Source: Druceiella hillmani
Taxonomy: Eukaryota; Arthropoda; Insecta; Lepidoptera; Hepialidae
Assembly (NCBI GenBank): GCA_039881145.1
Contig: JAYKKI010000088.1
Location: 823,501 to 887,500 of the forward strand
Reading direction: 5' to 3'
Length of the DNA: 64,000 bases
The notes beneath the pieces were generated by a model, which was not told the DNA's origin, did not search any database, and saw only the letters and a list, made by a program, of their open reading frames with translations. Position 1 is the stretch's first letter; every line of letters begins with the position of its first letter. Shown piece after piece: positions 37,201-52,200 of the stretch. The position numbers were made by a program, and so were the translations under genes.

Positions 37201-40200
37201 TTTAATGTAATGGTTAAGTCAACACACCACACACCAGGCACCGTGCAGTACTATAACAATGGTATGGTGTGTATACCATTACAATGGTATGTTAAATATA
37301 TGAAGATACAAAAGTATTTTAAAGAAAACAAAATCTATTGTATCGGTAATTCAGGGTATTTCCCAAGTTTTTTTCATCAAAGTTCTGTTCTGCTACATAT
37401 TAATTGAGATCACTATATGAAGCATCTACTTGCAAAAGTTGATACACATTAGTCTTAAACCGTTGAAACTCTGACAGACAGACAGACAGAATATGCCTAA
37501 ATTATAAGTTTCCTTGCTTTACAATGGAACCCTAAAGAGTGTTAAGCGTTCTGTTTAAATATTATATTAATTAGGTATATATAGTTAGGTTTTTTATGTT
37601 TTTGTTGTTATTTTTTTTACATAGAGGGTAATTCATTTGTTTTTATAAACAAACCCTTTCTTCATACTAAATTAGAAATTTTCTTTTAAAAGTAACTGGT
37701 ATCCATGGTTTGGTCTGCATGGTGCTTACGAATTTGGCGACAACCATTTTAAAATTTTCACAGTATCCAAACGCTTAACCCTATAATGGTCATAGCACCA
37801 AAGTATGATCTGTTTACGTACCAAAAAATTCCAAAAATTTATTTTGTTGTTATTTACATTAATTGACTGACTGAATTGAGTTTATTATAACTGTTAAAAT
37901 TAACATATTTTCAACTGTTATATTCCACTATTTGTTTATTAGTTGTTAAATAAACATGGAATTGCGCATTGTGTGTTAAACTACAATCCAATATATCAGC
38001 GAACAAGACAACTCACCCGAGAGTTCAAAGTTCTGAATACCGCCATCACGTCCGGCGATTAATGTCAACCTCTCTTCCATGCGCAAGTGGACGCTGAAAA
38101 AATTATACATACTGATCAAGCAAAAGTAAAATTCTAATAAATAGACAAATCTCCATTAATATAAGTAGGTGTCTCAGGGTGAAGGACTGGGGATTTTCAA
38201 ATAAAAATAAAGACAAAATTACCCAATTCTTATGGCTGTATAGTGCTTATAGTGTGCAGAATGAAGTAAATATATACATTATGTAAACTTTGGGACTTTC
38301 ATCTGTCACAGTACTACATGGGTAGATTGCAATAAACCTATTTTTTTTTTAAATCGTACCACTTTTTTGATATTTAAAAATTGTCATAAGTCATTGTCAT
38401 GAAAATGCATCAACCTATATCGTATATTACGATAAACGTAAGAAATGTGGCAATATTGCGTAATTACTCTTCTTAGCAATCGATAGTAAATTTAACTTGT
38501 CTAACTATCCCTTTCCTTTGTACAGCTTTATCATAAGAAGGGTAAAAAAAAGAAAAGGATATCAAAATTAATTTGTAAAACTTTGTTTACATTTCGTAAA
38601 TCAAAATTATTGCCATTTAAAAATCTTTAACATCCATTCATAATTTCCCTGAAATATATAAAAAAATTATACGAATACGATATTCTTTCGTTTGTCGTTT
38701 AGATAAATTATTATTCGCTTCTTATTAATAAAATGATATTAATTTTAATTGCTTATTTCTAATTAAATCTTTATGGATTATTTATTATTTAATATGGCAA
38801 CCCTCACACTTTTCTTCTGGTCAGACTATTTTTCAAAGTTTAGTTTGACATAACAGTTGATTGGTTTAATGCTATTTTATTCTGTTAAATGGCACAACCA
38901 GCTGCATTTTTAGGGTCCTCATAATTGCGTTGACTTAGTAACTTGTTTTTTTACAGCTCCAAGGGACCGTAGACATAAGTATTTTATATTAATTCCAACG
39001 TGATACCACGGCCCCTGAGAAAAAGGGTCATAACAGACTGATAGACGGTACGGAACTGAAAATCAGTATAAAATTTATTTAATGTATGCTTAATAGCATA
39101 TTTTTATCCTCAACTCTTCAATGATTTATTCAAATTTTAAAAAATTAAAAACAGTCTTTTTTTAACCCATCTCTGTAGCGTTTTTCCTTAAATTAAACCA
39201 ACTTAATATGGTCCTTGAAAAATCACTATGACTGAAGACACCAGAATTCCCTTACAATACAGTAACAATATAACCTGAAAAGATGGCGACTAAACAAAAT
39301 ATTTTAGACTTGGTGGTCACTCACTCCTTCTGATTGACAGCCCTCGGCTTAGCAACCGTTCCGCCACCAGTGGCTGCTGTGGCGACGGGCGTTGCAGCAA
39401 CAGCTTCACCCTCGCTCTGCAGCCGTGACACGAACGAATCCACATCGTGACCCTTCGATCCCAGTTTCATGGCAGAACGACCGCGGCTGTGGGGAATTGT
39501 ATTATTAATAAGAAGTAATACATGAAGCTTAGAAAATTTTCTGAATGGATACAGCAGAATCTGTTAAGTCTAAATTAATATGTTTACCCCAGGTAACTAC
39601 CTAATTTACGTTTTAAGTAAATAAGGAATATTTATGTAAACTAATGGTAAAAAAAATTATTTTGAAAGGACACCATTGAAAATAGTCCCATTTTTTAAAC
39701 CAGAGCAGCCAGAATTGAATTTTAAACTAAATAATGCTCATTTGTTGATAACATTTTTAATATTAGCAGCATATTTGAAACCCATGTAATACTGAAAATA
39801 CTACTAAAAATAATTTCTTAAAAAAGAACCATTTCATTTAACAACTGCACCAAAATCTTTTGCTTGACATCTCAAGATTGCCATATGGCAAATAATATTT
39901 ATTCTTAGTTAAAATTTAAACAAAAAAAATATTCTGCTTTTTATAATACCCATTACTTGAAAAGCAATCACGTTTATTTTGAAACAATTATTTTGAAACA
40001 CTATGTAAAATAAGGAAACTTTGGGACTTTAATCTGTAATAGTATATCATGGGTAGATTGCAGTACACCTATTTTTTTTAAATCATACCACTTTTTTTTG
40101 ATATTTAAAAATTGTCATAAGTCATTAACATGAAAATGCATGAACCTATATCTTATATTTCGATAAACATAAGAAATGTGGCAATATTGCATGATTACTT

Positions 40201-43200
40201 TTCTTAGAGATCTATAGTGAATTTGACTTGTCTAACTATCCCTTTCATTTGCATAGTTTTACCATAAAAGGGATAAAAAAAAGAAAAGGATATCAAAATT
40301 AATTTCAAGGCCAACTTTGTTTACATTTCGTAAATCTAAATGATTGCCATTTAAAAATCTTTAACATCCATTCATTATTCCCTCAAATATTAAAGGTTAT
40401 AAAAATATTATCATCGATTTTTAAAATAAACTTGTTAAAATAACTATTAATACGATATTTTTTTCATTTGTCGTTTAGATAAATTATTATTCACTTCTTA
40501 TTAATAGAATAATATTAATTTTAATTGCTTATTTCAAATTCAATTTTTATTTAATATGGCAACCCTCACACTTTTCTTCTGGTTAGAATATTTTTCAAAG
40601 TTTAATTTGACATAACAGTTGATTGGTTTAATGTGATTTTATTCTGTTAAATATTTTGTTATTTGTGATATAGTATATAGTATGTGAAATTACGAATATG
40701 TCGTTTTTAGTGCTGATGGAACATGGTATTTGTATGCCAAATGTAATTATAATAGCCAGACGTCGAACGTTATTCGACAACCAAGTCTTATTACGATCAA
40801 TTCAATACAGGTGATACTTCTCCAACCATACGGATAAACATGGAACAAAATGTGCTAACTCATTTTATAAGGAAACACAATTGGAATACCAGACGCACAA
40901 TGTAGATAATTTAAGTCAAAATTATTATCGTCGGTTGCGAAAGTGCATAAGGAAGACACTTAACACGGAAACGGAACATAAAATTTAGGTATGTGTAAAT
41001 ACTAAATACATACTAAAATAAAATTATTTGTATTTTAATTACAATGTACGCGTGTTTAAAAAAGGAGGTTATTTGAAACGGATAAGTGACATTTCACTTT
41101 GACACTTGACAGTTGCCAAACAGATATTTAGTGTGAAGATTATAGTGTTAATTTAAATATAATTATGATTTCATACAAAATTTAAATTTTAATTATTGTA
41201 TAAACTAGTTTACAAAAACAACATATTGTCAGATTACACATGATTAATGGGACAAGTGATTGAAGTGACAGTTTCCTGCATACACAGAGTATAATAATTT
41301 TTTTTATATATGAAATCATTATAATCATGTTTATATATAATGGCTAAAAATCTGGGTTACATCACAAAAAACTGTTATAAAAACAGTTTTTTAATGAACT
41401 GTCAGTTAAAGCCATGTCAAAAAAAATTATTCTCATTGAACTCGTACGCTGCGATTTTATTGTTAAATATTATTTTTACCTGAAACCAAAATAAGGCCAT
41501 TAATGTGTTCATAGTTTTATAGGTTTAACACTGCATTTTCATTGCTGTTCATTGATATTAACATGTCAGTCTGATTAACTACGGGGCTCACTGCGTTCCT
41601 CTATGGCCATGTTTTTATTTGCAATAGGAAAAAATATCCTACAACTTGATAAACTCATCAAAGCAGGCCGGCGACAGTAGGTTTGGCATTACAGAAATAG
41701 AGTATGATTTTCAAAAAAGCTGGTGTTGTTTAGAATACAAATAAGCAAAAAATTCAGAGATTGACAAGAAAAGAGCAGAAAATAGTATACAATTTATAAC
41801 CAAATGCACATATTCTAATTTATATGAAGAATTGCCATTGAGAAATAAAAATAACCAATAAAAATCAAAAACTTTTTAAAAACAATTCTAAAAAATAATT
41901 AATACTGTATACAGTATGATATCACTACTAAATAGCGCCACATTAATCACTTTAATAGTGCCCTCATGGGTAGATTCTAATACACCTATTTTTTTATTTT
42001 TTTATTATCGTACTGTTTTTTTTCTGAAAACTAAAAATTGTTATGTCATTAATATGGAAATGCATCAACCTATATATTTCATTTCGATAAACCTACGAAA
42101 TGTGACAATATTGCATAAATACCCTTCTCAGCAATCGACGCTGAATCTGACTTATCTAACTATCCCTTTCCTTTGCACACTTTCACAAAAGAAGGTTAAG
42201 AAAAAGAAAAGGATAACAAGCTAATTTCATTTCAAGGACAGAATTGTTTACGATTCGTAAATCAAAATTATTGCTTATTTGTCTAAAAATCTAAGATTAT
42301 AAAAAATACTATCATAGATTTATAAAATAAACTTATCGAAATAAATGTTAATACGATATTTTTTCATTTGTCATTTAAATGAATTATTGTTTGCTTCTTA
42401 ATGATAATATTAATCTAATTTTATTATGATTTCAAAATAAATTTGCATGGTTTATTTACTTTTTTTCACATGGCAACACTTATAAATGTCTATAATCAAT
42501 CACAACATTTGAATCTTTTTAAAGATATAGTTATTGTTGTTTAAAACAAATTAAAATGGTCTTTTTGCATTGTACATATGTCAATCCATGTATTTTGCGG
42601 AAAACCTGACTCAGCAACTCTCTTAAGGAGAGACTATCTTCAACTCACCCCGGATCCCGAGCAGGTGTCGACGGAGCTCTCTCGGCGACAGGTTCCACAG
42701 ACGGAGTTGCAGTGATAGATGAAGAAGTGTTGCCCATACCGCTCCCTACATCCAAAAATATATTCGTGAATAATATCAGCCATGCTCTCAAATGTTTTTA
42801 TAATTAATTACCAAGTTAAAGCAAGATGACATGCGTAGCTTTATATATGTTATGTACATACAATCCTTAATGACAGTTAATGCGTTTAATTTTTTTTTGG
42901 AGGCTTCGGCTTATGTTATTATGACTTTCAAAATATAGCTATGGGTAGAATTTCTAAATAATGCTTAATGCAATCATAATTTAAAATTAATGCAAGCCTT
43001 TGCTTATTGCACTTTTTTTATTTTTAATTTTATGTCCTCTACACTACTCGTGAAGTTACCTCGACAAAGTTCTCGTCGAAGTTGATCGCAATCCGAAGTA
43101 TATGACTACACGCTCGTGCAACCTCGCGAGGAGTTCAGTAGCCGTGAGTCACCCGCACACACCCACAGTACGACATCTATCTACAAACTGAAGTACGCTG

Positions 43201-46200
43201 AGTAGTGTAGTGAGACGCTTCATGTAAAGAGATTTGGGTGCAAAAAACGACAGCAATCGGAAGTCGCCCGAAGCAAGGCGAGGATGCACAAAGCGAATCG
43301 AATTACCTCTCTACACTATTTTCTTCGCCTAATTTCTATCAACTTCCCAATTAGTGCAGTGTAGGTTTTGGACATATACTACGAGTAATAAAGGATCTGA
43401 CGTATCAGCATTTTGAATTATCAGTACCACATTACTCATAAGGCACACTTTTTTGTACATTGTATAATAATGGAATATTTATTTTGAAAGGTATGTACGT
43501 TAAAATAAACTTTACATAAAGGTTACGTAGAGCTAAAACAGTGGATAGTGGGTAGTAAATTTAACCTTATTAATAAAATTAATTGAACAAACTGAGACAT
43601 AAGACAACTAATTTTTATCATTACTGCGTAAACATTATGTTATATATTAAATTAGATACCAATAAACATCATATACTTCATCTCATAACAAGTATTTTGC
43701 ATTTATAGAAAAGCCAATAAAACCCATGCTCGAAAATCGAATGATGGCTCGGATCCATTTGCATCACCACATAATAATTTTGTAAAATACTTTCGACTAT
43801 CTAAAGAAATAACAAAATTTCTAATAGACAACTTTGGGGCTAACATTGAAAGCGACACAACAAATAAATGTTACTTGACGCACAACTAAAAGTAAATGAC
43901 CTATAAAATGCATCTTCTGTCATCATCGCCGAAAGAGCTCCAAAGCTCTGTCCTTTTCTTTTTATTCATAAAATTACGTGATGCTGTCCTTTTCTTTTAA
44001 GTCAAAGAAAAATAGCATTACGATGTTATACATTAATGACCAATAAAGGTAAGGATAGCGCGAGTGTAATACAACATGCCAATTTTTAAAGCAAATATTA
44101 AGTTAAGTAAATGATATAATGTAGGGATGATTGTATCTTCAATGAAGTTTACTCACAACATAGGCATAAAATTTCATGTTAAGTGAAAGATATTCTTAAA
44201 TATAAATAAATATGAAATTAATGGCATTCGTGATACTAAAAACTTTGTAAAAAATATATATTTTATTCAAGGTTGCGTAACACATAGAATCAATAGAAGC
44301 GGATATAACTGTAACAGCTACAAAAATATGAAGGAAACTCAATAAGTGAAACAGAAAACAGAAGAGACGATTTTTTATTTAATCTTTTACTTTTAATTTC
44401 AAAAAATTTGTAAACATCAAACTTTGCATTTTTCATACCGAAACTGGAACCGGTGTTCCTGGCAATGCCTCCCTTCTTAGCAGCCTCCAGACGCTCACGC
44501 TGCAACTCCTTGGCTCGCTCCCTCATGCGGTTGGCCGCTTCGCGCTCTTGGGACTGTAAGCAAAATCAACATCTTATGAACTACGTAATACGTAAAACTT
44601 CTCATAAACATCTAAATACAAAATTAGGGAGTTACTGGTCAAAATAGTTGATAAAATTTCCTATAAACAAACGATATGTGCAAACTGTGCATCGGAAAAA
44701 TATTAAGACATCTTGTTTTTTTGGTTTTTATAGCACAGATATACAAAAATATTTCACACACATACTTTTCGTAGTTTTCCACTCTGTACCACGCATAAAC
44801 AGACAGGCGAGGCTGCACATCCCTACTTACAAACCTACATACACACATATCGGTGCCTACGATTTTAAGGCACCTGCCACACGGCGCTCTCGGGTCGCGA
44901 CGGTATGTAGGTCAAGCCAGGAATGCGGTCGGACAAGCGCTGGACCAGAGTTGAGCCGTGTGTATGGGTGTCTTTGTAAATATGTACTTATCTTTACTTG
45001 TATGCTTCTGTCAATGGAATATGTGATAATAAGCTATGCGTACGCGTGCGAGTATGTTTGAGTGCGTTTTTGAAAACTCCAAATAGGGTCTTGCTGTGAT
45101 ATTATTTATTTATTTATATTATTTTTTTGCGGGAAGGAAGGCATTTTGTATGAATGCTGTATCAAAGAACGTGTCTTGTTCATATAAATGTCAAAATTGC
45201 GATTTTAGTACAAACAAAATTTAATTTTTCTTCACAAAAATAGGTTTTAAATATTTCAATGTATAATATCAGTTTAATGCATATGATTAATAATTCTTTA
45301 TTTCTTAAACATATTATTTGTACGTGTATTAAAAGTTGTATGTACACAGCGGCGTGCTCTCGTATTGATTAGTTCGTGATGAAGGTTTGAATAATAGATA
45401 AGTTCTTATTACATTGTTAATTGACACATTATTTGTAAATGTATTAAAAGTTGCATAGATTCAGAGGAGTGATCTGGTTTAGATTAGTTCGTGATGGAGA
45501 TTTGAATAATAGCTAAGAGACACATTATTTGTAAATGTATTAAAAGTTGCACGGATTCAGCGGAATGATCTGGTATAGATTAGTTCGCGATGAAGGTTTG
45601 AATAATAGATACATTCTTATTACTTTGTTAATAGACACATTATTTTTAAATGTATTAAAAGTTGCATAGATTCAGCTGAGTGATCTGGTATAGATTAGTT
45701 CGTGACGGAGGTTTGAATAATAGTTAAAAGATACATTATTTGTAAATGTATTAAAAGTTGCATGGATTCAGCGGAATGATCTGGTATAGGTTAGTTCGTG
45801 ATGAAGGTTTGAATAATAGATAAGTTCTTATTACTTTGTTAATTGACACATTATTTGTAAATGTATTAAAAGTTGCATAGATTCAACTGAGTGATCTGAT
45901 ATAGATTAGATCGTGACGGAGGTTTGAATAATAGTTAAGACATACATTATTTGTAAATGTATTAAAAGTTGCAAGGATTCAGCGGAATGATCTGGTATAG
46001 ATTCGTTCACGATGAAGGTTTGAATAATAGATACGTTCTTATTACTTTGTTAATTGACACATTATTTGTAAATGTATTAAAAGTTGCATAGATTTAGCTG
46101 AGTGATCTGGTATCAATTAGTTCGTGGCGGAGGTTTGAATAATAGTTAAGAGACACATTATTTGTAAATGTCATACTGTTCTTATCCACTGCATGGTAAT

Positions 46201-49200
46201 CTTCCATTCCTTTAATTTTTAATGAAATGAATAAATGTTTGTTACATAAAATTCTTCAGGCAAAAAGTATTAGGTTGTATTAATACGTCAGACATCTTTT
46301 TCCATACTAGATAAGTATCGTTGATGAAGACCTCTTATTTTGTGAGTGTTATTTCCACAAAACTCTTTTAACCAGCAATTTGAAACAAAGTGCAAATTAT
46401 GTCCTATTTCATATTCCACATGCAAATGTAACTAATCCATGATCTTTGTAGGCCTGACAAGATCGTCGGAAAAGCCATGTAAAATTTGAAAAGAATGAAA
46501 CAACATATATTCTGACAATACAAGTGTCAATGTCAGTTCTCAGTATATTTTTAATTTATTTGGGCAATACCTGATTAAAAAAATGACCGATGTTGATTAT
46601 TTTTGTAATATCCGTTTTCACTGTTATTTTTATTTCTTACCGATAACTTTTTATGTAGTGAAAATGTAACTTCCCATATTTATAAAAATGGCTTTCTTGT
46701 TTTGTATTGTGGTTATAAGTTGCATTTTATTTTTTGCTCTTTCATGATTGTAAGCTGCTGATTTGTTATTTTTTTTTGAAGTGAAACTTCTTAGATGGCG
46801 ATTTGATAATCGATGAGTGGACAAGAGTTGAGAGTAAAATTTCAAGTTCGCATCACGTTTAGGCACATTTCATTACATGAGAAAGAAAAGCTATATATTC
46901 CGATGCGATGGAAGTGGAGCAAAAGAGGGCGACATATACACAACGATACAAAGCGATTGAATAAGATAGTGTAATGCATAGGCACGTTGTATACGTATGC
47001 CTCAGACGCTACCTATGAACAGCTGAGGTACCAAGCATACGTTATGTTATTTACGTTACATGTGTCAAAAAATATGTTCGATTTTCTACTAATTATCCAT
47101 TAAATTAGTAGAAAAATATTTAAGAATAACCACATATTAGGGATACATCGTAATGAACCCGCATACATAGTCGTAAATTTAATTTAAAACGCAGAAGGCA
47201 TTTAAAAGTGTTCTGATACTTACATTGCAGCTATTTTTTTAATTGACAATAGGCTATGTAAATGTACATGAAGATTAGATGTTTACATCAGTTTTGTAAC
47301 GATATTATATTAATTTTTCTGAATACATACTATTAAAATCTTAAAGGAATTTAGTGTCTATGAATATACACTTTGTATGTACTTCCTCACTGTCGGTGCC
47401 GTTTTAACACTTTATACTTACTTTTGTCAATGTTTAGATCACTAAAGAAGTTTCACTCCTGTCACGTGCACCGAATTGCACGCAATTTTTTTATGTTTTA
47501 ATTTTTTTATAGCATTAAAACAGCTGCTTTAAAAAACAATATACTATGTTTCTGTAAATATATTTCTCTAATATTAGGGCCATTTTCGCCGGTTTCCTTT
47601 CAAAGTGATCATAGGAATGTAAATACAGGCTGGCAGATTTCAATGTTTGAAAAATTGTAAAAAAAAACTACATCTGTAATACAAAGTAGGTTTATTTTAA
47701 CTTATTAACAACAAATGCGGATTTCATTTTTTAAAAACCACGTTTTCCAAATGGCGGCCATCGAGTCTGACACACTCTTCGAGTCTAGCATGCATGTTTT
47801 CAAAAACACATTTGCAGAGCGACTGGGGTATCCTAATGACTTCGGCTCGAATATTTTCTTTAAGTTGTGTCACAGTGCTCGGATTAGTTTTGTAAACAAC
47901 GGATTTGACGTTTTTGACCTAGGTGGCTGCCGTACGGTACCGTTTCGGGATATGTTTTTTTCTGGAAATAACTGCCGCACTGCATTCATGGACACATTAG
48001 CAATGTGAGCTGTGGCTCCGTCCTGCTGGAATCATGTGTTTTGGTTGAAGGATGGACTATTCTGTAGTTCTACTATGAAAAAGTCATTTAACATCTGGGC
48101 ATATCTCTCCGAATTCACAGTTACAGTTTGGCCACGTTGATTTTCAAAGAAATAAGGCCCTATGATTGCAGATGCAGACATGGCACACCAGACTTACTTT
48201 AGGCTTATGTAAAGGCTCTTGATGCATTTGTCTTGGGTTGTGGACATCCCAGTAACGAAAGTTCTGCTTATTCACATATCCTCCAATGTGAAAGTGAGCT
48301 TCGTCACTAAAGAATATGTTGCCCATTCGGGTAGCAGTACGAAATCTCAACAACATCACCTCCGCATAAGTTTTTCTTAATTCAAAGTCAGAATCGTGTA
48401 AATCTTGAACAATTTGAATTTTATATGGATGGAACTTGAGCTTTTTTCTCATTATTACCTGTAAAGTTGATTTCGGAATTCCCAATATCGATGAATGTGT
48501 ACGCAGTGATAAACGGGGATTTTCAACGACAGAAACCATAACACGCTCGACATTTTCATCCGTAGCTACCAATGGTGTAGGTCCTGGCCTGGGCCTATTT
48601 AATGTCGATCCTGTAGCTCTGAACCTTGCTACCCATGACTGAATGAGGTTGATCGATGGTCCATCACGTAATCGACGAATACTGTAACGATTATTAAATC
48701 GACGGCATGCTACAGACAGCGAAAATCCACTCGAAATGTACGCCTCGACGGCAAAAGCACGGTGCTCTCCACTCCACTGTTCCATGGCTACTAAAACATC
48801 CGCACTGCTTGCGCTTCTAACGATGCCCCCCGTGCCCCTCTTATGTGTTGCGTTCAGAAACTATGTCCGTTCAAACTTTGAAATCTGCCACTGGATACCC
48901 TGTATATGAAGCTTTATCCAAATGTCCCTGTTCTTGCTAATTTTATAATTGTTTTCGGTATATCAAATTTTAAACATTTTTACAAATTTTTCGAAGAGCT
49001 TACAGTCATTTACAATAAACAAGTATAATAAACATATTTACAATAAATAAATGGTTTTATCATAAATTCAGGTCTTATTGTATTCAATCCTTGCTGTAGT
49101 TTACACTATTATTTCTTATTTTTTCATGTTTCTTAACATAAAATACACTATTCAGGATTAAATGTTTAAACGTATTATTATTACGTATTCAGGATTAAAT

Positions 49201-52200
49201 GTTTAAATGTATTATTATGATAACGATTAAACATATTATTTGTTTCCGTATACATATTTGTTTCCATATCATGTATTTGTATAAACATATTATTTTTCAA
49301 AACTACTAAACAGATTTTAATGAAACTTTTAAAACCAGTGTTAAAAATTATTCAAAATAAAACTACAATTGTAATAAGTTCCCTAAAAAATGTGTTTTAA
49401 ACTGAAAAAAATCAACTTTTATTGCATTCTTGCAAAACTTCATGTCAAAACACTTACTCACATGATATGTACATTCCATGTTATTATGCTGCAAAGAAAT
49501 AATTAAATTGGAAAGGAGAGGTTCTATCTCTTTCACACACTTTGTTATTCTATAGTGACAGTCAAATATTGTCCATGGAAATCAATTTAAGGGATCAAGC
49601 TATCTTACTCACACAATTACTTGAAGCTAGCTCTATATTAATATATTATGATCTCTGTTGTGCATTTAAATGTCATACATTCTGATTGAATAATACGTAA
49701 TATAATTGAATAAGGTGTTCAGCTGCAAATTTTAATACACAATATTATTTTTTGTTTACAAAATGTTTGTTTCGTGTAAAAATATTTATACCCAATTTAT
49801 TGCATTTAAACATCATTAAACATTATTCTTATCCCGTAAACTATGACTAGATATATTCGCTAGACATTTTTTACACATGTGGCATATACTCTATTATAAA
49901 TTCAAATTTTAGGGCTTCATTTTAATAGAATTTTCGCTGAAAAACAGCTTCATATTAATTGATACAAAAAAAATTAACAGAACGTGCCCTGTGACTGTCA
50001 CAGCAAAAGTAAATCTCATTGATAGTTTCATTTTGTATCATAAAACGTAATTAAAAATGTTAATAATAATCATTACATTTTTACCGTATTCACAGTGGCA
50101 TTGCATTGTTTATTAAGTTAAATAATTGTACTGTAATAGACTATATTTATATTAATTACACATATTTGATATCAGTATGATGTTTCAAATAATCTTACAT
50201 GTCGTAACTGTCATTTAAAGTGTTTATGCATAAAATTATAATGTCCCAATTTTGTTATGCGCAATAATGTTCATTCTTAGAAAATGTAGTTGTCAATATT
50301 TATGAAGACAGTGTTAAAGTAGTGTTCAATGCCAGTGGAACGAGTAACCCATAGGAAATAAACCCTCAGTCTCTTCAATCATCCAACAGTGCAATAATTC
50401 CTTGTATCAATAAAAGAAAACATTCAGGAGATATTGGTTCCAAATTTATTCCTGTGTGAATTGGTACATAATTTCAATCTGCCTTTTCAATAACGCATAA
50501 ATTATCTAGCACTGAAGGGATATCTAAATGAAACAGGAATCAAATCATTGCCCGACTGACCAAACGTCCACGCACGGTAAACGTCCACACACAAGGCTAC
50601 AGTGACTTTATTAATTAAGCGCGTAACACTGCATCGATACGCAATTAATTTATAAAACAAACATATGTACATAAATACACAGAAAACCCTTTCAAGACTT
50701 AAACCAAGGTGTTCTGTGAACACCTTGGTTTAAATCACACACATTATATTAAAACTCACCTCCAAACAACTCCGACTGCCCACAATGTGAAACTGTACGT
50801 CGATAATCAAAACCTTATACAGTTAAAAAACCAACAGAAAAAAACGCTCACAAAAAGAGCCATATCATTATTAATAGCATTCTCTGCGTAAGAAAAAAGT
50901 TTCACCCCGAAGCCTAGTATTCAATGGGTGTTGGAAAAAAAACCATCCTTGATGAGTGCTATGAACTTCATATTAGTAATGATTTATCTAAATCATATAA
51001 TATAAAGTTCGTAGCATAATAAATATTCAATAATACACAATGTCACATGTCACCCGATATTTAAATTATCAGAAATATCTGAAAAAATCTCACATCTAGT
51101 ATTTGCCTACAACCTTTGCGTAGTTTCCAAATTCCCAGTTTTTTACGTAATTTTATTAGGTTCAGTAGTTTCGGAAAACTAACCCTTTCAAACGACACCC
51201 CGCACTATATATAGAATTTTAAACATTTTTTATTTAATTTTCCGAGTCTAAAATTACCATATACATATTTTTGAGGTTTACCTATTTTTTAATGTTAGGT
51301 GTAGTGGGAATTAATGTGCTGTATCCGCTACATTGAATTATAAGTTTGTACAATGTTTTGGAAAAATAGCTGCGACAAACGGGCAAATAAGCACTGAACG
51401 ATTTTATAAAGATTCAATTTTTCTTTTTTGATACGGAAACCTGAAAATTACTTCAAGCTAACTGAATATATGAAGCTATACTATGTTAACACATTGTTTG
51501 CGGGTAGTTTTTATCACGCGCTAACAGGTGGCGTGGACCATTTTAGCTCATTTTTGCGCAAATGACAACGTTCAATAAAATTACGATAACTTTAGTTTTA
51601 CATATTTTTCTTAAATGAAACTTTTTGTGATTTACTATAAAATGTATAGTGAATTATTTTTCTTAAATATTAAACAAATACTGGAAATTGAAATAAAAGT
51701 AATAAAACATGTAAAATTCAAATTTGCCGAAGTCTATCCTTGTGACTTCGGAGACAAAATGGCATTTCCAAGCACGGGTCTGTTGACCAATAATCATCTC
51801 GCTTAGCTTTGTGACTTGTCCCACCAAAAATATTAGAGTTAAAAATTTCTTCATTTCTGCGATTGTATTTGATTGTTTTGCGGGACGTTTGGCATCGGTC
51901 AATATTATAATAGCGATATCTGTTTGATTCATCGACTAAATATTGAGAGAAATCATCTTTTATAAATGATTCAACCGCATCAATCAGAGATTCTAGAGCA
52001 ACATTCGAAGTAAATCCAGAACGACCCATAAAATCTTTAAGAACTAGAGGTTCGTCAGTTGAGGACCATTCGTCTTCACTTCATCACAATTTAAAGATAT
52101 AGTTCAGCGAGTATAATCTGTATGTAAGGGTATATCTTCACTGTCGCTTTTATTGTCACTTTCCAATTCTGAATGATCTTCGATATGACTATCACACGAA

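Noticed and set aside
41916..42224. 102-codon plus-strand open frame
   Set aside because: Lies across copy 3 of the dispersed 600-bp repeat; the frame is not kept in copies 1 and 2.
44648..45061. 137-codon plus-strand open frame
   Set aside because: It runs through a GC-rich inverted-repeat element and AT-rich intron with no recognisable domain; probably chance.
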